Shown: positions 1 through 10,951, numbered from the stretch's first letter. The stretch is DNA of 64,000 nucleotides from Arabidopsis thaliana (GCF_000001735.4 NC_003074.8:13392101-13456100); one strand, 5' to 3'. Notes: a model not told the origin generated them from the sequence alone. Translations and numbers: made by a program.

Positions 1-310
1 TGCCTGAGTTATACGATAATCCAGCCTACATGACGGCTGAGTTAAGGTATTTTGTCTGAGTTATAAGAATATCGAGCATAACCCAAACAACGTTATAGCT
101 GAGTTATTAGAAAACGACAGACTTATTTCCTTGACACGCCTGAGTTATCTTTGTCCTGCTGGCTGGGTTATGAATGACGGCATAGTTATGGGATGTTGTT
201 ACAGCTGAGTTATGATCGAGTGTTATAAATCAGCCGTAAAGAGCTGGTTATCGAATAACTCAGCCTACCCGGATTTGAGTCAAGTGATTCAAGCCGTAAT
301 CATCGAGCAC
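1..310. repeat. CTGAGTTAT short-motif array upstream of MULE transposase
   Basis: About eight copies or near-copies of CTGAGTTAT lie within the first 220 bases (for example near 4, 44, 55, 97, 138, 161 and 203), and an inverted copy (ATAACTCAG) lies near 255. No ORF of note crosses the stretch. Related motifs (GTAACTCAG, CCTAACTCAA) recur in the intron at 1141-1252. The array occupies the place where the N-terminal part or an upstream intron of the MULE transposase should be. Function is unknown; it may be a protein-binding array of the element. Confidence 0.6.
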
Positions 311-1505
311 CAACTTCAAAAGCCTGTCGTGCGTTGTTTCCGCTTCTAGCAGCACAACTCTACACCCTCTTCCGTTGGGCATATCTGGGTACAGTCACAC
401 GTCTTCAAATTGATGAGAGTGGAAGATTCAACTATCTATTCATTGCTTTTGGTGCCAGTATCGATGGGTTTCCTTTCTTGTGCAAAGTTATTGTTGTTGA
501 AGGTACGTTTCTCTATGGTAGTTACAAAGGGACGCTTCTAACATCCCTAGCTCAAGATGGTAATTTTCAGATTTTTCCGTTAGCTCTCGGTGTAGTTGAC
601 ACTGAAAATGATGAATCTTGGCGTTGGTTTTTTACGCAACTCAAAGTTGTTAATCCTGACGCAATGGATCTGATGATAATCTCGGACAGACATAAGTCAA
701 CAGCGAAAGCAATTGATGAAGTGTATCCGTTGGCTTCTCATGGAATTTGCACTTACCATTTGTATAAGAACATTTTGGTAAAATTCAAAGGAAAACAAAT
801 GTTCCCTCTGGTGAAAAAAGCGGCAAGGTGTTTTAGGCTGACTGATTTTAATGACGCGTTCAGTGAGATTGATGAGTGTGATCCTAACCTACATGGATAC
901 CTCCAAAGAGCGGGTGTTAAAATGTGGGTGGGTGTTCATTTCCCCGATGATAGGTATAGTTTAGTGACTACGTATATAGCGGAATCAATGAACAAAGCAC
1001 TGTCAAATGCCAGAAATCTTTCCATAGTTCGACTGTTAGAAGCGATACGGACAATGATGATAAGATGGTTTGCTGAACGGAGAGAGGATGCGAGCACGCA
1101 ACAAACTCAGCTCACATGTGGTGTTGAAAAACGGATAAATGTAACTCAGCTGTAACTGTGTACATAAGTCAGTCGTAGGATGCTCATAAACCAGACATTA
1201 TTAGCCTAACTCAACCATAACGTATTTGTTTTTTTATTCTTCTCTCTAATAGGCCCATGTCACCGCGTCAAGACTTATGGATGTACAAACGATTGATGCT
1301 TTCTGCGTACAAGTAACTTATGGAACATCTTTGCATGTTGTAAATGTGGATGCAAAACCATGCACATGCCGTCGTTTCGACAAAGAGAAATTACCATGCA
1401 TCCATGCAAACGCAACTGCAGAATGGGTGTGTCTCGTATATCTCTCTGTAGTCCTTACTATAAGAAGAGTTATTTGGTCAATGCATACACATGAGATGAA
1501 CTCTC
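300..1505 (+). pseudogene. MULE (MuDR-type) transposase, degenerate
   Basis: This is the catalytic and C-terminal part of a Mutator-like transposase, which cuts and pastes its own element in the nucleus. The reading frame from about 310 matches the plant MULE core: a GTVTRLQIDE segment, the catalytic block VVEGTF-GSYKG, the second block ISDRHKS, the C-x2-H block CTYHLYKN, then WFAERRE. The first catalytic Asp, normally VVDGT, reads Glu here. A 112-base intron (1141-1252, GTAACT to AATAG) separates this from a SWIM zinc finger, CTCRRFDKEKLPCIH. After that the frame shifts near 1428 and continues as a typical MULE tail (MGVSRISLCSPYY) to about 1505, where retroelement sequence begins. Frameshift, altered Asp and missing N-terminus argue for a dead copy. 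Confidence 0.85.
1141..1252 (+). other. Intron within MULE relic
   Basis: The exon reading ...VEKRIN breaks at GTAACT and resumes after a pyrimidine-rich tract ending in CTAATAG with AHVTASRLMDVQ, the normal continuation in this family. The intron carries the same TAACTCA-type motifs as the upstream array. Confidence 0.75.
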
Positions 1506-2309
1506 CGACGATCCCGCCATGACCACCGGACATTCACTTGCATAGTGCCCTGTCCCATCACATGCAAGACATCGAATCACGGGATCCCCGTACGGCTGGT
1601 AGTAGCGGCACATCCTCGGATAATGCCCTAGCTCCCCACACGTATAACAATAGGGCTCTCAGAGTGTCGGTGCCAGAGTCGAAGGAACTCCCACCTCGGT
1701 CTCAATAGTGTCCCCATGTCGGATACGATCGTAGTCTCGCCATAACGAGGTCAGTGGCGAATCAGGTAATGTCGGGTATGCGAATGATGGAACGATCGGG
1801 GTCATCACTGGCGTACTAGGGACAATCTGATCCCCATCGTCATCAGACGACGACACGAGATTAAACGCCGTTTCTGCACCAACGAGCATCGAGACTGGAC
1901 TGTTGGGAAGAACAACATAATCCTCCCATCTAGTCCCAGCTTGAGCCAACTCTGACTCGATCAAAACATAGTCATCCATGAAGAAATTGGGAACAGGCGC
2001 CTGGATTAGCTCCACCTCCTCCTCCTCAATCTCAATCACAGGTGACTCCATCATCCTCACGCCCTCCACACCTGTCTCAGACTCAACATCATCCAAACTC
2101 GCCATCCTTTTTGATGTGATCAGGAATGACTCAAGAATAGATACCGGAAAGCTCGGACTTGCCTCCCTATCCACCTGGAACATTTCCGAGACACTCGCCT
2201 GCACAATAGGCCGATACTCGGATCTACCCACGGTCGAATCGGCAATCCACCCACCATGAGGTCCACGACCACGACCTCTACCACGGCCTCGACCACGCCC
2301 ACGTATCAC
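1470..2309 (-). pseudogene. Gag-like ORF with two CCHC zinc knuckles, no evident capsid domain
   Basis: The minus-strand frame opens at 2309 with an Arg-Gly repeat (RGRGRG), runs through an acidic Pro/Ser/Glu-rich middle of about 170 residues, meets a TGA at 1659-1661, and continues in the same frame into two knuckles: CYTCGELGHYPRMC and CLACDGTGHYASEC. The frame closes at 1470-1472, although its last bases overlap the MULE end, so the true 3' border is uncertain. The gene sits 158 bases inside a primer-binding site and an LTR, so it is the first gene of that LTR element. RG-rich starts and CCHC knuckles fit a gag of the Tekay/Del chromovirus type, but I see no retrotransposon capsid domain in the middle. 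It could be a non-autonomous derivative. The single stop looks like a C-to-T change. Confidence 0.6.
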
Positions 2310-2466
2310 GACCTACATCACAAGCAACAAAATAAAATGTAAGTCCAAAATCCTAACTATCTAAAGACAAGCAAAATGATCATACCAGTTTCCTAACAGC
2401 TTTTGCGACTCATTTACTCGATAAAACGATTAAAACATGATTTCACCGTGAGCATAAATAAACCAT

Positions 2467-2478
2467 GCTCTGATACCA
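2467..2478 (-). other. Primer-binding site, initiator-Met tRNA type
   Basis: The minus strand reads TGGTATCAGAGC four bases inside the LTR end at 2483. This is the standard plant PBS complementary to initiator methionine tRNA and fixes the orientation of the element. Confidence 0.85.
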
Positions 2479-2482
2479 CGCT

Positions 2483-4341
2483 TGTAACACCCCTGAACCA
2501 TCCTAAAACTAAGGACAAATACGGAAGCGTCACGTTAGACCCCCGTAGCTCGTCAACCAGGTGCCCAGAACACGACCGTTCACATAGTCGACCAACCATG
2601 AGAATCTTTTCCTCGTGTTCGTGGCCTAAGGCTTTTCAACCCGTTCCGAGAACACGAGTTGTGTTAGTCTTGGACTAGACTAATAATATCATTGGTTCAA
2701 CCATCTATTTCATTAAAGCTTTGAGTCTTTACATTATATATATACGAATAAAACGTTACCAAAACTCGTATATAGGGCGGATCCTTATTTATTTTCCGAG
2801 GAAATCATATATAATAAACATTATCGATATTTGCTAGAGCTGTAAAATCTAAGCTAGTTGGCCTAATGATCATCGCGCCGTTTACAGATTCCCCGCTAAG
2901 GTTTCCTATAAACAAAAAGGTAGCATCATGAGTAATCTAGAATTACTCAGTTAGACCGCGGTCTCTAGGGTTTCACCTATACCGCTATCGGAACACCTAA
3001 CTATACCAAGCAATCTACAATCAACAAGCAAGACTCAATTGACAATGCACCTCCTATAAGACTTAATCTACACTTCTACACTCTTCCTACTTTAGGCCTC
3101 TACGAATTCAGATCCTTCCCCCCCCCCCCAAGGAAATGCCCCACACACTCCTAGATACATACAGTCTACAAGAGATCGCATTCCTCACTACTACATCGTC
3201 ATGTAGCGCCCAATCGGTTGCAAGCCATCCCCGAACCTTCGTAAGCCATAACGTTACGGAGTTTCACGCAATACACAGCAGATAGATGGGAAGACTTCAT
3301 TCGACTATGCTAGTTAGTTAACCACTTCTAACTAGCAACAACCAATTCCAAACAGACAGCACAACGGCTATGTTACCGCAACGCGGACAACATAACAGTT
3401 ATGTTGTCAGAACTTGGGCAGCACAACGTTTAAACTATACTTTAACATCATGCAATCACAACAAAAGACAATGCATCACACAATAATTATCACTAAGTAC
3501 GATTTACTAACCTCCTAGGCAATTTATAAGTAAATCAAATTAAACACCTAACCACGTGCTACTTCACATGTCCGAGAGTTACTGGTGATCCAAGCATCCT
3601 CGGGAAACGACCGTACCTACCCCTCGAATCCATTGGTTCCTTCTCTTACTCGGTTTTCTAGCAAACAACAATCTAACTGTATTAAGGACTAATCGGCGGT
3701 TACTAAAAGCAACTAAGGTCAGAAAACTTACCGACTTTTGAATCGGGTCTTTACTAGCTATGGGCGAGATTTTTAGGTGAAATTTCCTAATGACGGCCAA
3801 AGGTATATATAGTGGTTTTTACTCGCCACTAATCGCATCCCGCCCGGCGACACATGGCGCCGAGTCACCGCCCAAGACACCCACCGCATCCCGCTGGTCG
3901 ACAGCCGTCCTGGGGTTGCTCAGGGGGCGACAGCCGGCACTGAGTCATCACCCACCTGTCAGCCAACCGGAACCTGCTCGGTGGCCGCTCTGCAGCCACA
4001 GAATTTCGGCAGCCCGACATGACCGATTCTCAGCAATAGAACACCAAGCAGCTTACCCACCTGTTCGCCGCCTTAAGCAGGTCGATGACGTGGCCAACTT
4101 CTGGCCGCACCCTCGATGTTCGTGTCGGTCTTGGCTCGAGCACACGCCCATCTCGGCCAAACTGATGCCACCGCAGGTCGCTCACACTGCCTACTACGGG
4201 CACACTGCGAGCATACCACGGGCATACTGCGGGCTCACTACGGGCACATTGCGGGCGTACTAGGGCATACTACGGGAATACTGGGACAAACTGCGGGCGC
4301 ACCACCGGCAAAATCATACTCTCAAGGTGAGGGTCATTACA
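2483..4341 (-). mobile_element. 5' LTR of a Tekay/Del-like element (TGTAACACCCC family)
   Basis: On the plus strand the LTR runs from TGTAACACCCCTG to GGGTCATTACA, short inverted ends of the TG..CA type. It aligns along its length with the solo LTR at 31338-33149; for example, both contain a 'CCCACACACTCCTAGATAC' block and a 'GATGACGTGGCCAAC' block. The TATA-like sequence on the minus strand near 3805 suits a minus-strand promoter. It is followed by a PBS and a gag-like gene, so it is a 5' LTR. The rest of the element and the 3' LTR are missing. A run of 12 C lies at 3118-3129. Apparent plus-strand ORFs inside it are not genes. Confidence 0.8.
4189..4300. repeat. Short tandem repeat in the LTR (about 10/20-bp period, TACTACGGGCA-like)
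   Basis: Alternating TACTACGGGCA and ACTGCGGGC units repeat roughly ten times near the outer end of the LTR. The related solo LTR at 31338-33149 lacks this expansion, so it arose in this copy or subfamily. Confidence 0.7.
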
Positions 4342-5546
4342 CCTCCTATCAACGTGGTCCTCATCATAACCTAAATTATGAATGGGCAATGGGTGTGGAA
4401 CTCCATATACATCCTGGTACTGTTGCTAGTTGTCACCTACACCATCACCAACTAATATACTTACAGGCGACAAAGGAGCAAGAATAATATCTCCACCCGC
4501 ATTTTCCTGGCATTGAGGGTGTAGAGAAATAAATGGTAAATTTCGAAGTTATATGTTAACAGAAAAAGTCATAAAACATATAGGGTCCAACAATCATACC
4601 TTCATAACAAAATCTTCTTTAGGGTTCTTAGACTTAGTGTTTGATGGAGATGGAGTCTAGGATGAAATAAAATAAATATAATGAGATAAAGTAAGGTTGA
4701 AGTATATGATAACAATTGAAGTTTTAATCTGTTGTAGTAGCTCAATACACTAGTGGACGACTCTTCTCTGTTGTCTGATGGGGCATTGGTTGAATTGCAC
4801 TTTGTTGGGGAATCAACCTAGAAATGAAATCATAGGTAATTCAAAGTAATGATATAGAACTGTACTTTGAGGAAGCAACTAACCTACATAAAAGAGTCTT
4901 GGTGTATGTGTTCTTCAGGGGTTGAGAAATCATTTGACGTACTTTCATTCTGTACAAAAATAGGATTTGTTTACCATAGGAAGACGCTCGTGAAGTTTGA
5001 GTGGATGAGGGTGTAAGGTTATACCTCATTAGACATATCTTCGGGAGTGGTATAGGAATGGATAAGAACCTTCTTAAACGGCTTCATGCGCCTTGATCTG
5101 GAAGAGTAATCAACAAATCTGAAGATAGTTTTTTTGATCGCTTGAATTTGTGAGCTTTTATTTTGTTTTCAAGCTTTAATACACTCTTTTACAGCTTTGC
5201 CACCTAATTTTGTAGTTCAACCAAGACACTTGACTTCTCATCATCAGAGAGCTTGAGTTATGACCGTTAACGCGTCGAATATATTTGATTTGATTTGGGA
5301 GGCTCAGACTTCACCCATAGTTGACTAATTTTTTATTTCTTTTCCGGATGTTTCTTCTTACGATCCACAATGTGTCTTTTGTGAACAACAAAAAGCATGT
5401 ATTAATGCTAATACATGGACATTCACTTTTGTTAAATTGATGAGAGGCTTTTATAAAGTCAACCATACAAGAAACTTTCCTTTGAACCATACAAGAAACT
5501 TTCCTGTCTTTCACCTCATCATCTCACTCAAACCAACCTTCGTCTC
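4342..5546 (-). pseudogene. Decayed downstream part of a DUF1985-type gene
   Basis: No long ORF survives. On the minus strand, short exon-like pieces can be read, such as a Ser/Thr-rich piece near 4850-5030 and a Gly/Pro-rich piece near 4360-4500 (GGDIILAPLSP). The stretch lies on the 3' side of the recognisable DUF1985 piece at 6764-7553 and is separated from it only by a solo LTR, so I infer it is the remainder of the same gene. Recognition is weak on its own. Confidence 0.35.
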
Positions 5547-6763
5547 TGATATAACCCGATTTTCACTGATTTTGTCTATGTTTTAGGTATAGGATTTTGA
5601 GTCTTTTTTGTTATTTCTCGAGTCTTTTAGTGTCTTTTTAGGTACTCTATGCAGTAGGACAACAATGGAGATAAGGAGATATTTTGGAGCAAGAGCTAAG
5701 GAAAAGGAAGCTAAAGACGATTTTGGATTCAGGAATCAGCGAGGAGTGTCGATCGACACACTCTTGGTGTCGATCGACACCAGTTTCGACCCAGCAAAGT
5801 CCTAGATGCTTTTGAGTTTACAGAAGAGGAAATTTGCCCCAGAAGACTTTCCTATTTGCATTATTAGTCCCTGGACGTTTTTAGGGTTTATATACATTGT
5901 TTAGACCTAAGTTTTCATCCTCTAGTTTTTATTCTCAAGTTCTTATCAAGCTATTGAAAACCCTGTTACTAAGAGACATAAGCTATTCATCGATTATTTT
6001 CAGACATTGATTAAGATCTCAATAGAGTGAAGAGATCCTTTCTTTCCCTTAATCTTTTTGCTGTGTTTATGCTTTCATACTCAAATATGTTGTTTGTTTC
6101 ATTCAATATGTCTGAGTAATCTGCTTGTTAGGAATAAGGTTTCTCATTAGGGATTCATATGGTTTAGTAGATGGCCCCCTTTGCTAGGTTATCTATGGAA
6201 TTCATCATCTTTAATTATGCTTAATGCTAGATCTAGAGTAATTAACTAGATCTTGAATCCAGACAATAGGTATGCCCTCCATAGGTATATGTAGTTGGAT
6301 CTATTATTTGATGAGTCTGGTTTATAGGTGTGTAATAAGAGTCGGCCTATCTACTAAGATGAACAATCGAACTCGTTAAGAATGCATATTTAGGTTGATA
6401 ATTTCTCGGTTTCTCTGGTTATTCTTAGCTATAGATATAGGGAGTTTCGCGGAACGCCACCGGTTATTCCATAATTAGCGTTTGAGTTTAAGAATGGTTC
6501 GATAACAACCTAGCTTTCATTAGTTCTACTAACCAATAGTTTCCTGAGAATACCCTGTTTCTAACTCTTTATTTAATCATTTACATCACAATCATCCTGC
6601 TGTTTTCTTACTTTGTTTTCTTACTACTTCACTCATACCCTGCTAGCTTAATCTCGACATTCAACTCACTGTTTGAACAAAAGAACTCTGTGAATTCGAT
6701 CCTAAAATACTGCAATTGATCTCTTATTTGAGAGAGTAGTTCTACGTAATTTGAACCATATCA
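5547..6763 (+). mobile_element. Solo LTR, TGATATAACCCG family, copy 1
   Basis: This 1217-base unit begins TGATAT and ends ATATCA and is flanked on both sides by GTCTC (5542-5546 and 6764-6768), a perfect 5-bp target duplication. It aligns end to end with an inverted copy at 34697-35903 and with a truncated copy at 30512-30985. No internal domain is attached, so it is the product of LTR-LTR recombination. It carries two 12-bp palindromes TGTCGATCGACA around 5748-5780. A short apparent ORF at 5608-5805 is not a gene. Confidence 0.9.
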
Positions 6764-7553
6764 GTCTCCATTATCCTCGACCATTATTAGCGGAACAACT
6801 GGCAGATGTAGATATAGAAGTGAATAAGACATGATGTAGAAGAACCTTAAGTAAATACAATTACCTGAAGGTTTTGGTCTAGAGCGTGAATGTCAGGAAG
6901 ATATATTAATTGTTTTGGATGAGTTAGCCTTTTCTAATGGAGGTTAGTCTTGGAGGTGTCATCAGCTGACAGCAAATCAACTATGCCAGGAATGTTTCCA
7001 AATGCTAAGATTTGCCACGCCAGCGGGAAACCTGTCAAATGAAAAGTTTTCTACTGAAGTTGTTTTGTAAAAAGCTTGACATGATCAGCCGCGAGCAGTT
7101 TTGTGGCGGTGGACTTAGAGACTACGTTCAGCGGGTCTCATGTGTGCTAGTGTCTTGACAAATGACTCTCTACCCCATGGAAAATAAAAAAACTTTTCAA
7201 GATTTGCCAACATCTCTACATACTTAAATGTGGGCTTAGCTTTTTGGTTTGATCCTATAAGTACACCATCTACAATGAGTAGATACGCGAGCTTAATTTT
7301 GTGCTCACAGACAAGGGCCTAAAGGAGTCGGTTAGCATGTCTAATATATCAACTAAGGTAGCACCTATATCTACACCAATTAACTCATGCCAATAACACT
7401 TCTTACCTTCTTCATAAACTGGCTCCTTTTCTGGGTCATAGTCATCACCAAATTTAAGTCACGGCAAGCCAGTCACAGCAGCAAATTCAACAAGGGAAAA
7501 TCTCATAGTGTATCCACCATAAACAGTCCATAACTCATACCTTTGTCTGGTTA
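6764..7553 (-). pseudogene. DUF1985-domain gene remnant
   Basis: Read on the minus strand from about 7553, fragments of the DUF1985 domain are clear: YELWTVYGGYTMRFSLVEF, then AAVTGLP, a WHELIGVDIG block, and the block LIGSNQKAKPTF followed by FPWGRESFVKTLAHMRP-like sequence in another frame. DUF1985 proteins are known from plant MULEs, often next to Ulp1-protease domains; their biochemical role is not settled. Several stops and frame changes break the gene. A solo LTR splits it on one side and CACTA termini border the other. Confidence 0.7.
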
Positions 7554-7795
7554 CACTACAAAAAATCGGCATTGATAGCATCCGGTTATAGCATAGTTTT
7601 CTGAATTGCTATTGAAGATGATATAAAATTTTGGTTCTATATAATACCGTTCGGTAAGCGCTAAGACATAATTAGAAGGAGCTGGAACCCAAAATCACTT
7701 ATTCTGCCAAACACTTAAGGAAAATGTAATTAACTTTTGGCTTTCACACTCGATTTCCCCTTTTTCTCGAAAACCCATAAGACATAACTCTCTTT
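7554..7795. mobile_element. CACTA-type terminus fragment
   Basis: The segment starts CACTACAAAAAATCGGC, the form of a CACTA transposon terminal inverted repeat, at the edge of the DUF1985 remnant. About 240 bases later a second CACTA terminus begins, so this piece looks like an older element interrupted by a younger one. I could not find its opposite end. Confidence 0.5.
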
Positions 7796-8323
7796 CACTA
7801 CAAGAAAACAAGTGATAAACGACTTACACCGAAGTCGCATAGTAGTCGTAAAAAATGATAATACGACTAATCGGCGACTAAAGACGTTAGTCATTATTAC
7901 ATAGTCGCTGAGTGAGGTAGTAGTGAATTAGTCGTTGATCGACGACTATATTACGACAATAACACAATCAGTAAACAATTGTCGTTGTATAGTCGTATAA
8001 GATTGGCGACTATTTAACGACCATAGCACGATTAATTGTCCTGTACAAAGCGTGTGAAACACGTGGTCGTATAATAGTCGTATAAGTGTTTCCGACGATT
8101 TGACGACTATTTGACGACTAATTCTATCAATGTAAGGAAATAATTCTCGTTGTCATATAATAGTCGTATAATGTTTTACGACTATAATACGTCTAATGGA
8201 CGATTATATTGTGACTAGGTTGGTTAGTCGGATAATAATCGGTAATTAATGTGACTATTATACGACTATTTTACATCTAATTTGCTACCTAAATACGACT
8301 ACTGAGCGACTACTTGTTTTGTC
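7796..8323. mobile_element. CACTA (En/Spm) terminal region or MITE with subterminal repeats
   Basis: It begins CACTACAAGAAAACAAGT, a canonical En/Spm-type terminus. The next 500 bases are packed with both orientations of a roughly 12-bp subterminal repeat, ATAGTCGTATAA and TTATACGACTAT. Near 8310-8318 an inverted ACTTGTTTT matches the inner part of the terminus, but its outer bases are changed. It is either a small non-autonomous CACTA element or the subterminal end of the element that carried the Transposase_24 gene at 8535-10813, whose 3' end faces it. Confidence 0.7.
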
Positions 8324-8534
8324 TGAATAAGAATTTGGTCATCGATTGTTGGGTTTCTTGTTTGTTGTTTAAAGTTATGGTTTTTTCTCCTTTTTTATTT
8401 GAAATGCTAAAAAAGATGAAAAGACTTGTATATATAGAAAATCAAGTTCAAATACACATACAATTATCTTGTTTATTACACAAACAACTTATTCAAATAA
8501 ACATAAGTTCAAGTAGAGTTTGGGCAAAGATAAT
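8324..8534. other. AT-rich spacer
   Basis: This is the 3' flank of the Transposase_24 gene. It is AT-rich, and I see no gene in it. Confidence 0.5.
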
Positions 8535-10813
8535 CTAAGGATGATTAGGTGGAGGACTTGGTAGACGTTCTGTGGTTGTGGTAGAGTGACTGGCCATGAA
8601 GTCCAAGAACTGCGGATCGGTTTGGCGGAGATACTTCTCGACTAAAGACAATTGCTCGAGCTTGTCCTTTTGCTCAGTTGTGACTCGGGATGACTCAGCT
8701 TCTCGGGCAGCAATCTCATCATCTCTCTTCTCATTATATGCAGCCTGCTCTTCTATTTTCCTTTGAGCTTCCTGCAGCCGTTCTTCTAGGGCTTGAAAGG
8801 ATGATGAGGAACCGGAGTGATGGCGGTTGGCGCTGCCTAGAGTGTCTTTTAGACATCCAAGTCCATAAGGATTGCCTCTTGAATCCCTTTTTGTGGACTG
8901 CAAGAAATAGAGAAGAAGCTCATTAGTGACAGAATATTAATTGGACTCTAAGACTCATAATTATACTAAAACATCTTACCTCGAGAAAGATGGCTGTATA
9001 ATCATCTAGTGTGAGCTCCGGAGGTCGTGAAGAGCCATCAGAGGTAGCAGAAGCATCCGCCTCTAGTGCTGACAGCCTATCTCTCACATTCTGCTGATAA
9101 GCTTGAGCAATCTTCTCCGACTTCTGATCAACAAATGAGCCATCCGACTTAGTGTGTGTTTGGATGAACACCTCACCAAGATGGACCGGTCTTCCCAACT
9201 TCTCTTCCTGCAAATACAAATCAATATCAACAGTAGTCAACAGACATAAGAACTCAACATACTCACAAGAAAACAAACTATATTGGATTGAAAACAGAAA
9301 ACAGAAAACTCTAACTTATGAGAATCTGCAGAAACACTTACCAATTCATCTGGGATTTCTTGAAAAGATTTTGGCCCAGAGTAGTGGACGTGAGGACTGA
9401 TACCGTTACGGTCAGAGAGATGAGCTTTGGAATAGGTCTGACTCCTTTTCTGTGCTGCTTCTGTGTCCCAGTAAGCACACATTGTTCCCCACATCGTTTC
9501 TCCAATCCATGGAGGCTGCTCTCGAGTTGTCCTTGCGGTGCTAACCATGTCCTTCAAGCGCCTCTTGACGATCTCATTGAAGTAATACTGGACTGTCCCT
9601 GTTATTAAGGGATCCCAGTGGTGCGTTTTCTACAAAAAAAAAAGGAAGAAGTTAGTGAAACTACAGAAACTTAACTTGAACAAGAGCAGATATAGAGGAA
9701 GCTTACCGCAAACTCTAAAAATAATCTTTCTCTTTTATCAACTAGCACACATGACCAGTTATAGAAGGGAGCATCGAATTTTTGTAAAAAAATTCTAGTG
9801 ATCTTCCTAACCAAGCGAGATCCTCTGTCTCGAGTAAACCTCCAAACACATGCAACAAAGAAAGAAGTAAACATGTTACAAAAGTGAACAAAGTTATGTT
9901 CCCAAAACAAATACAAGTCACACACGACTATAAACTATGTGCCACAATAGTACTGTCTCAACAATAGAGCATCATTCACAATCAAAGCATCATCATTTGT
10001 GTAATATAGAACAACATAACACGAGTTTAGAACTTAACTAAACTAATGACCAAGAACTAATGTAATCACCACACAACACTCAACTATGTTTGACCGATTC
10101 ACAATAGAGCTTCAAACAACAATAAAACAGGCATTATTACATAAACTAATGAGTCTAGAACTAAACTTGACTAAATGCCTAACCCGAAAACACTAGCAAC
10201 ATAAGACCCAACAATGTTTCACAACACAACAGCCAACAAGGTTCACATTTTCGGTTTGATTCACAACAGAGCATACAAAACAAGGCTGAGGGAATTTAAA
10301 GTGAACTTACCTTTTGGTTTTTGGCCGGGGAATGGAAGACAACACACAACACCACGCTTCTCTGCCAGGCACGAAGAGAATGTCATTCAGAGCAACCACG
10401 GAGTCTTCTTGGAGCTCCGACAACACTGCAGGAATGCCCTCTTCGAAGTTGTTGCCTTGCAACGAGGGATGACTGTGAGATGGAGTTTCTGGATCCGGCG
10501 AAAGAGGAGGGTCTTGCTGAGCAGTCTCTTGTGGTGGCAACGGATCTACACGCTGTGGTTGATTGGTGGAGTGTTGGAAGAGTTGCTGCGGTGGTGGGTA
10601 GTTACGGTAGTGGGGGGCAGAGGATGAGGCGCCGGCACCGGCTCCTAGAGGCGGAATCGATGAAGGAACTAGAACCGTCGTTGCCGCCGGGGTGAAAGCG
10701 TACTGCTGCGGTGGCGAAGAGGGTCTTCCAGCAGGCGTTGAACCTCCGACTCTTTGAGTCAGGTTTGGTGTGGTCTTCCTCTTTCGAGATCCTCCACGAC
10801 CGGCGTTAGGCAT
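8535..10813 (-). CDS. Transposase_24 (plant Ptta/En/Spm-type) protein, five exons, intact
   Basis: Joining 10813-10311, 9839-9707, 9629-9342, 9207-8980 and 8897-8535 on the minus strand gives an uninterrupted 504-aa protein. Every intron starts GT (GTAAGT or GTAAG-) and ends AG, and all phases fit. Residues 1-167 are Pro/Ser-rich and disordered. About 168-310 is the conserved core, with KTHHWDPLI, a WxxxMCAYW-like segment and HVHYSGPKSF. The last exon is coiled-coil (LEERLQEAQRKIEEQ). This matches the Transposase_24 family, thought to be an accessory, DNA-binding protein of CACTA elements. The start was put at MPNAGRGG because upstream in-frame sequence is only a Leu run from an AAG microsatellite. 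No catalytic Tnp2-type gene is present. The 3' end faces CACTA subterminal repeats. Confidence 0.85.
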
Positions 10814-10950
10814 CCTCTTGGAGATGAGAGAATCGAGATTGATCGAAGAGGCAAGGGAGAGTTTGGCGAAGAAGAGAGAATCGAAGAAGAGAGAATCGAG
10901 ATGGATCGATGTATTAGGGTTTGTTGGTGAAAGACGGATCGATTTAGGGT

Positions 10951-10951
<1 letters not shown>

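Noticed and set aside
1-310. Possible CRISPR-like or satellite array
   Set aside because: Spacing is irregular, the unit is only nine bases and lies beside a transposase; neither CRISPR nor a regular satellite fits.
3790-4487. Plus-strand ORFs of 157 and 123 codons
   Set aside because: They lie wholly inside an LTR on the strand opposite to its transcription and are not kept in the related solo LTR.
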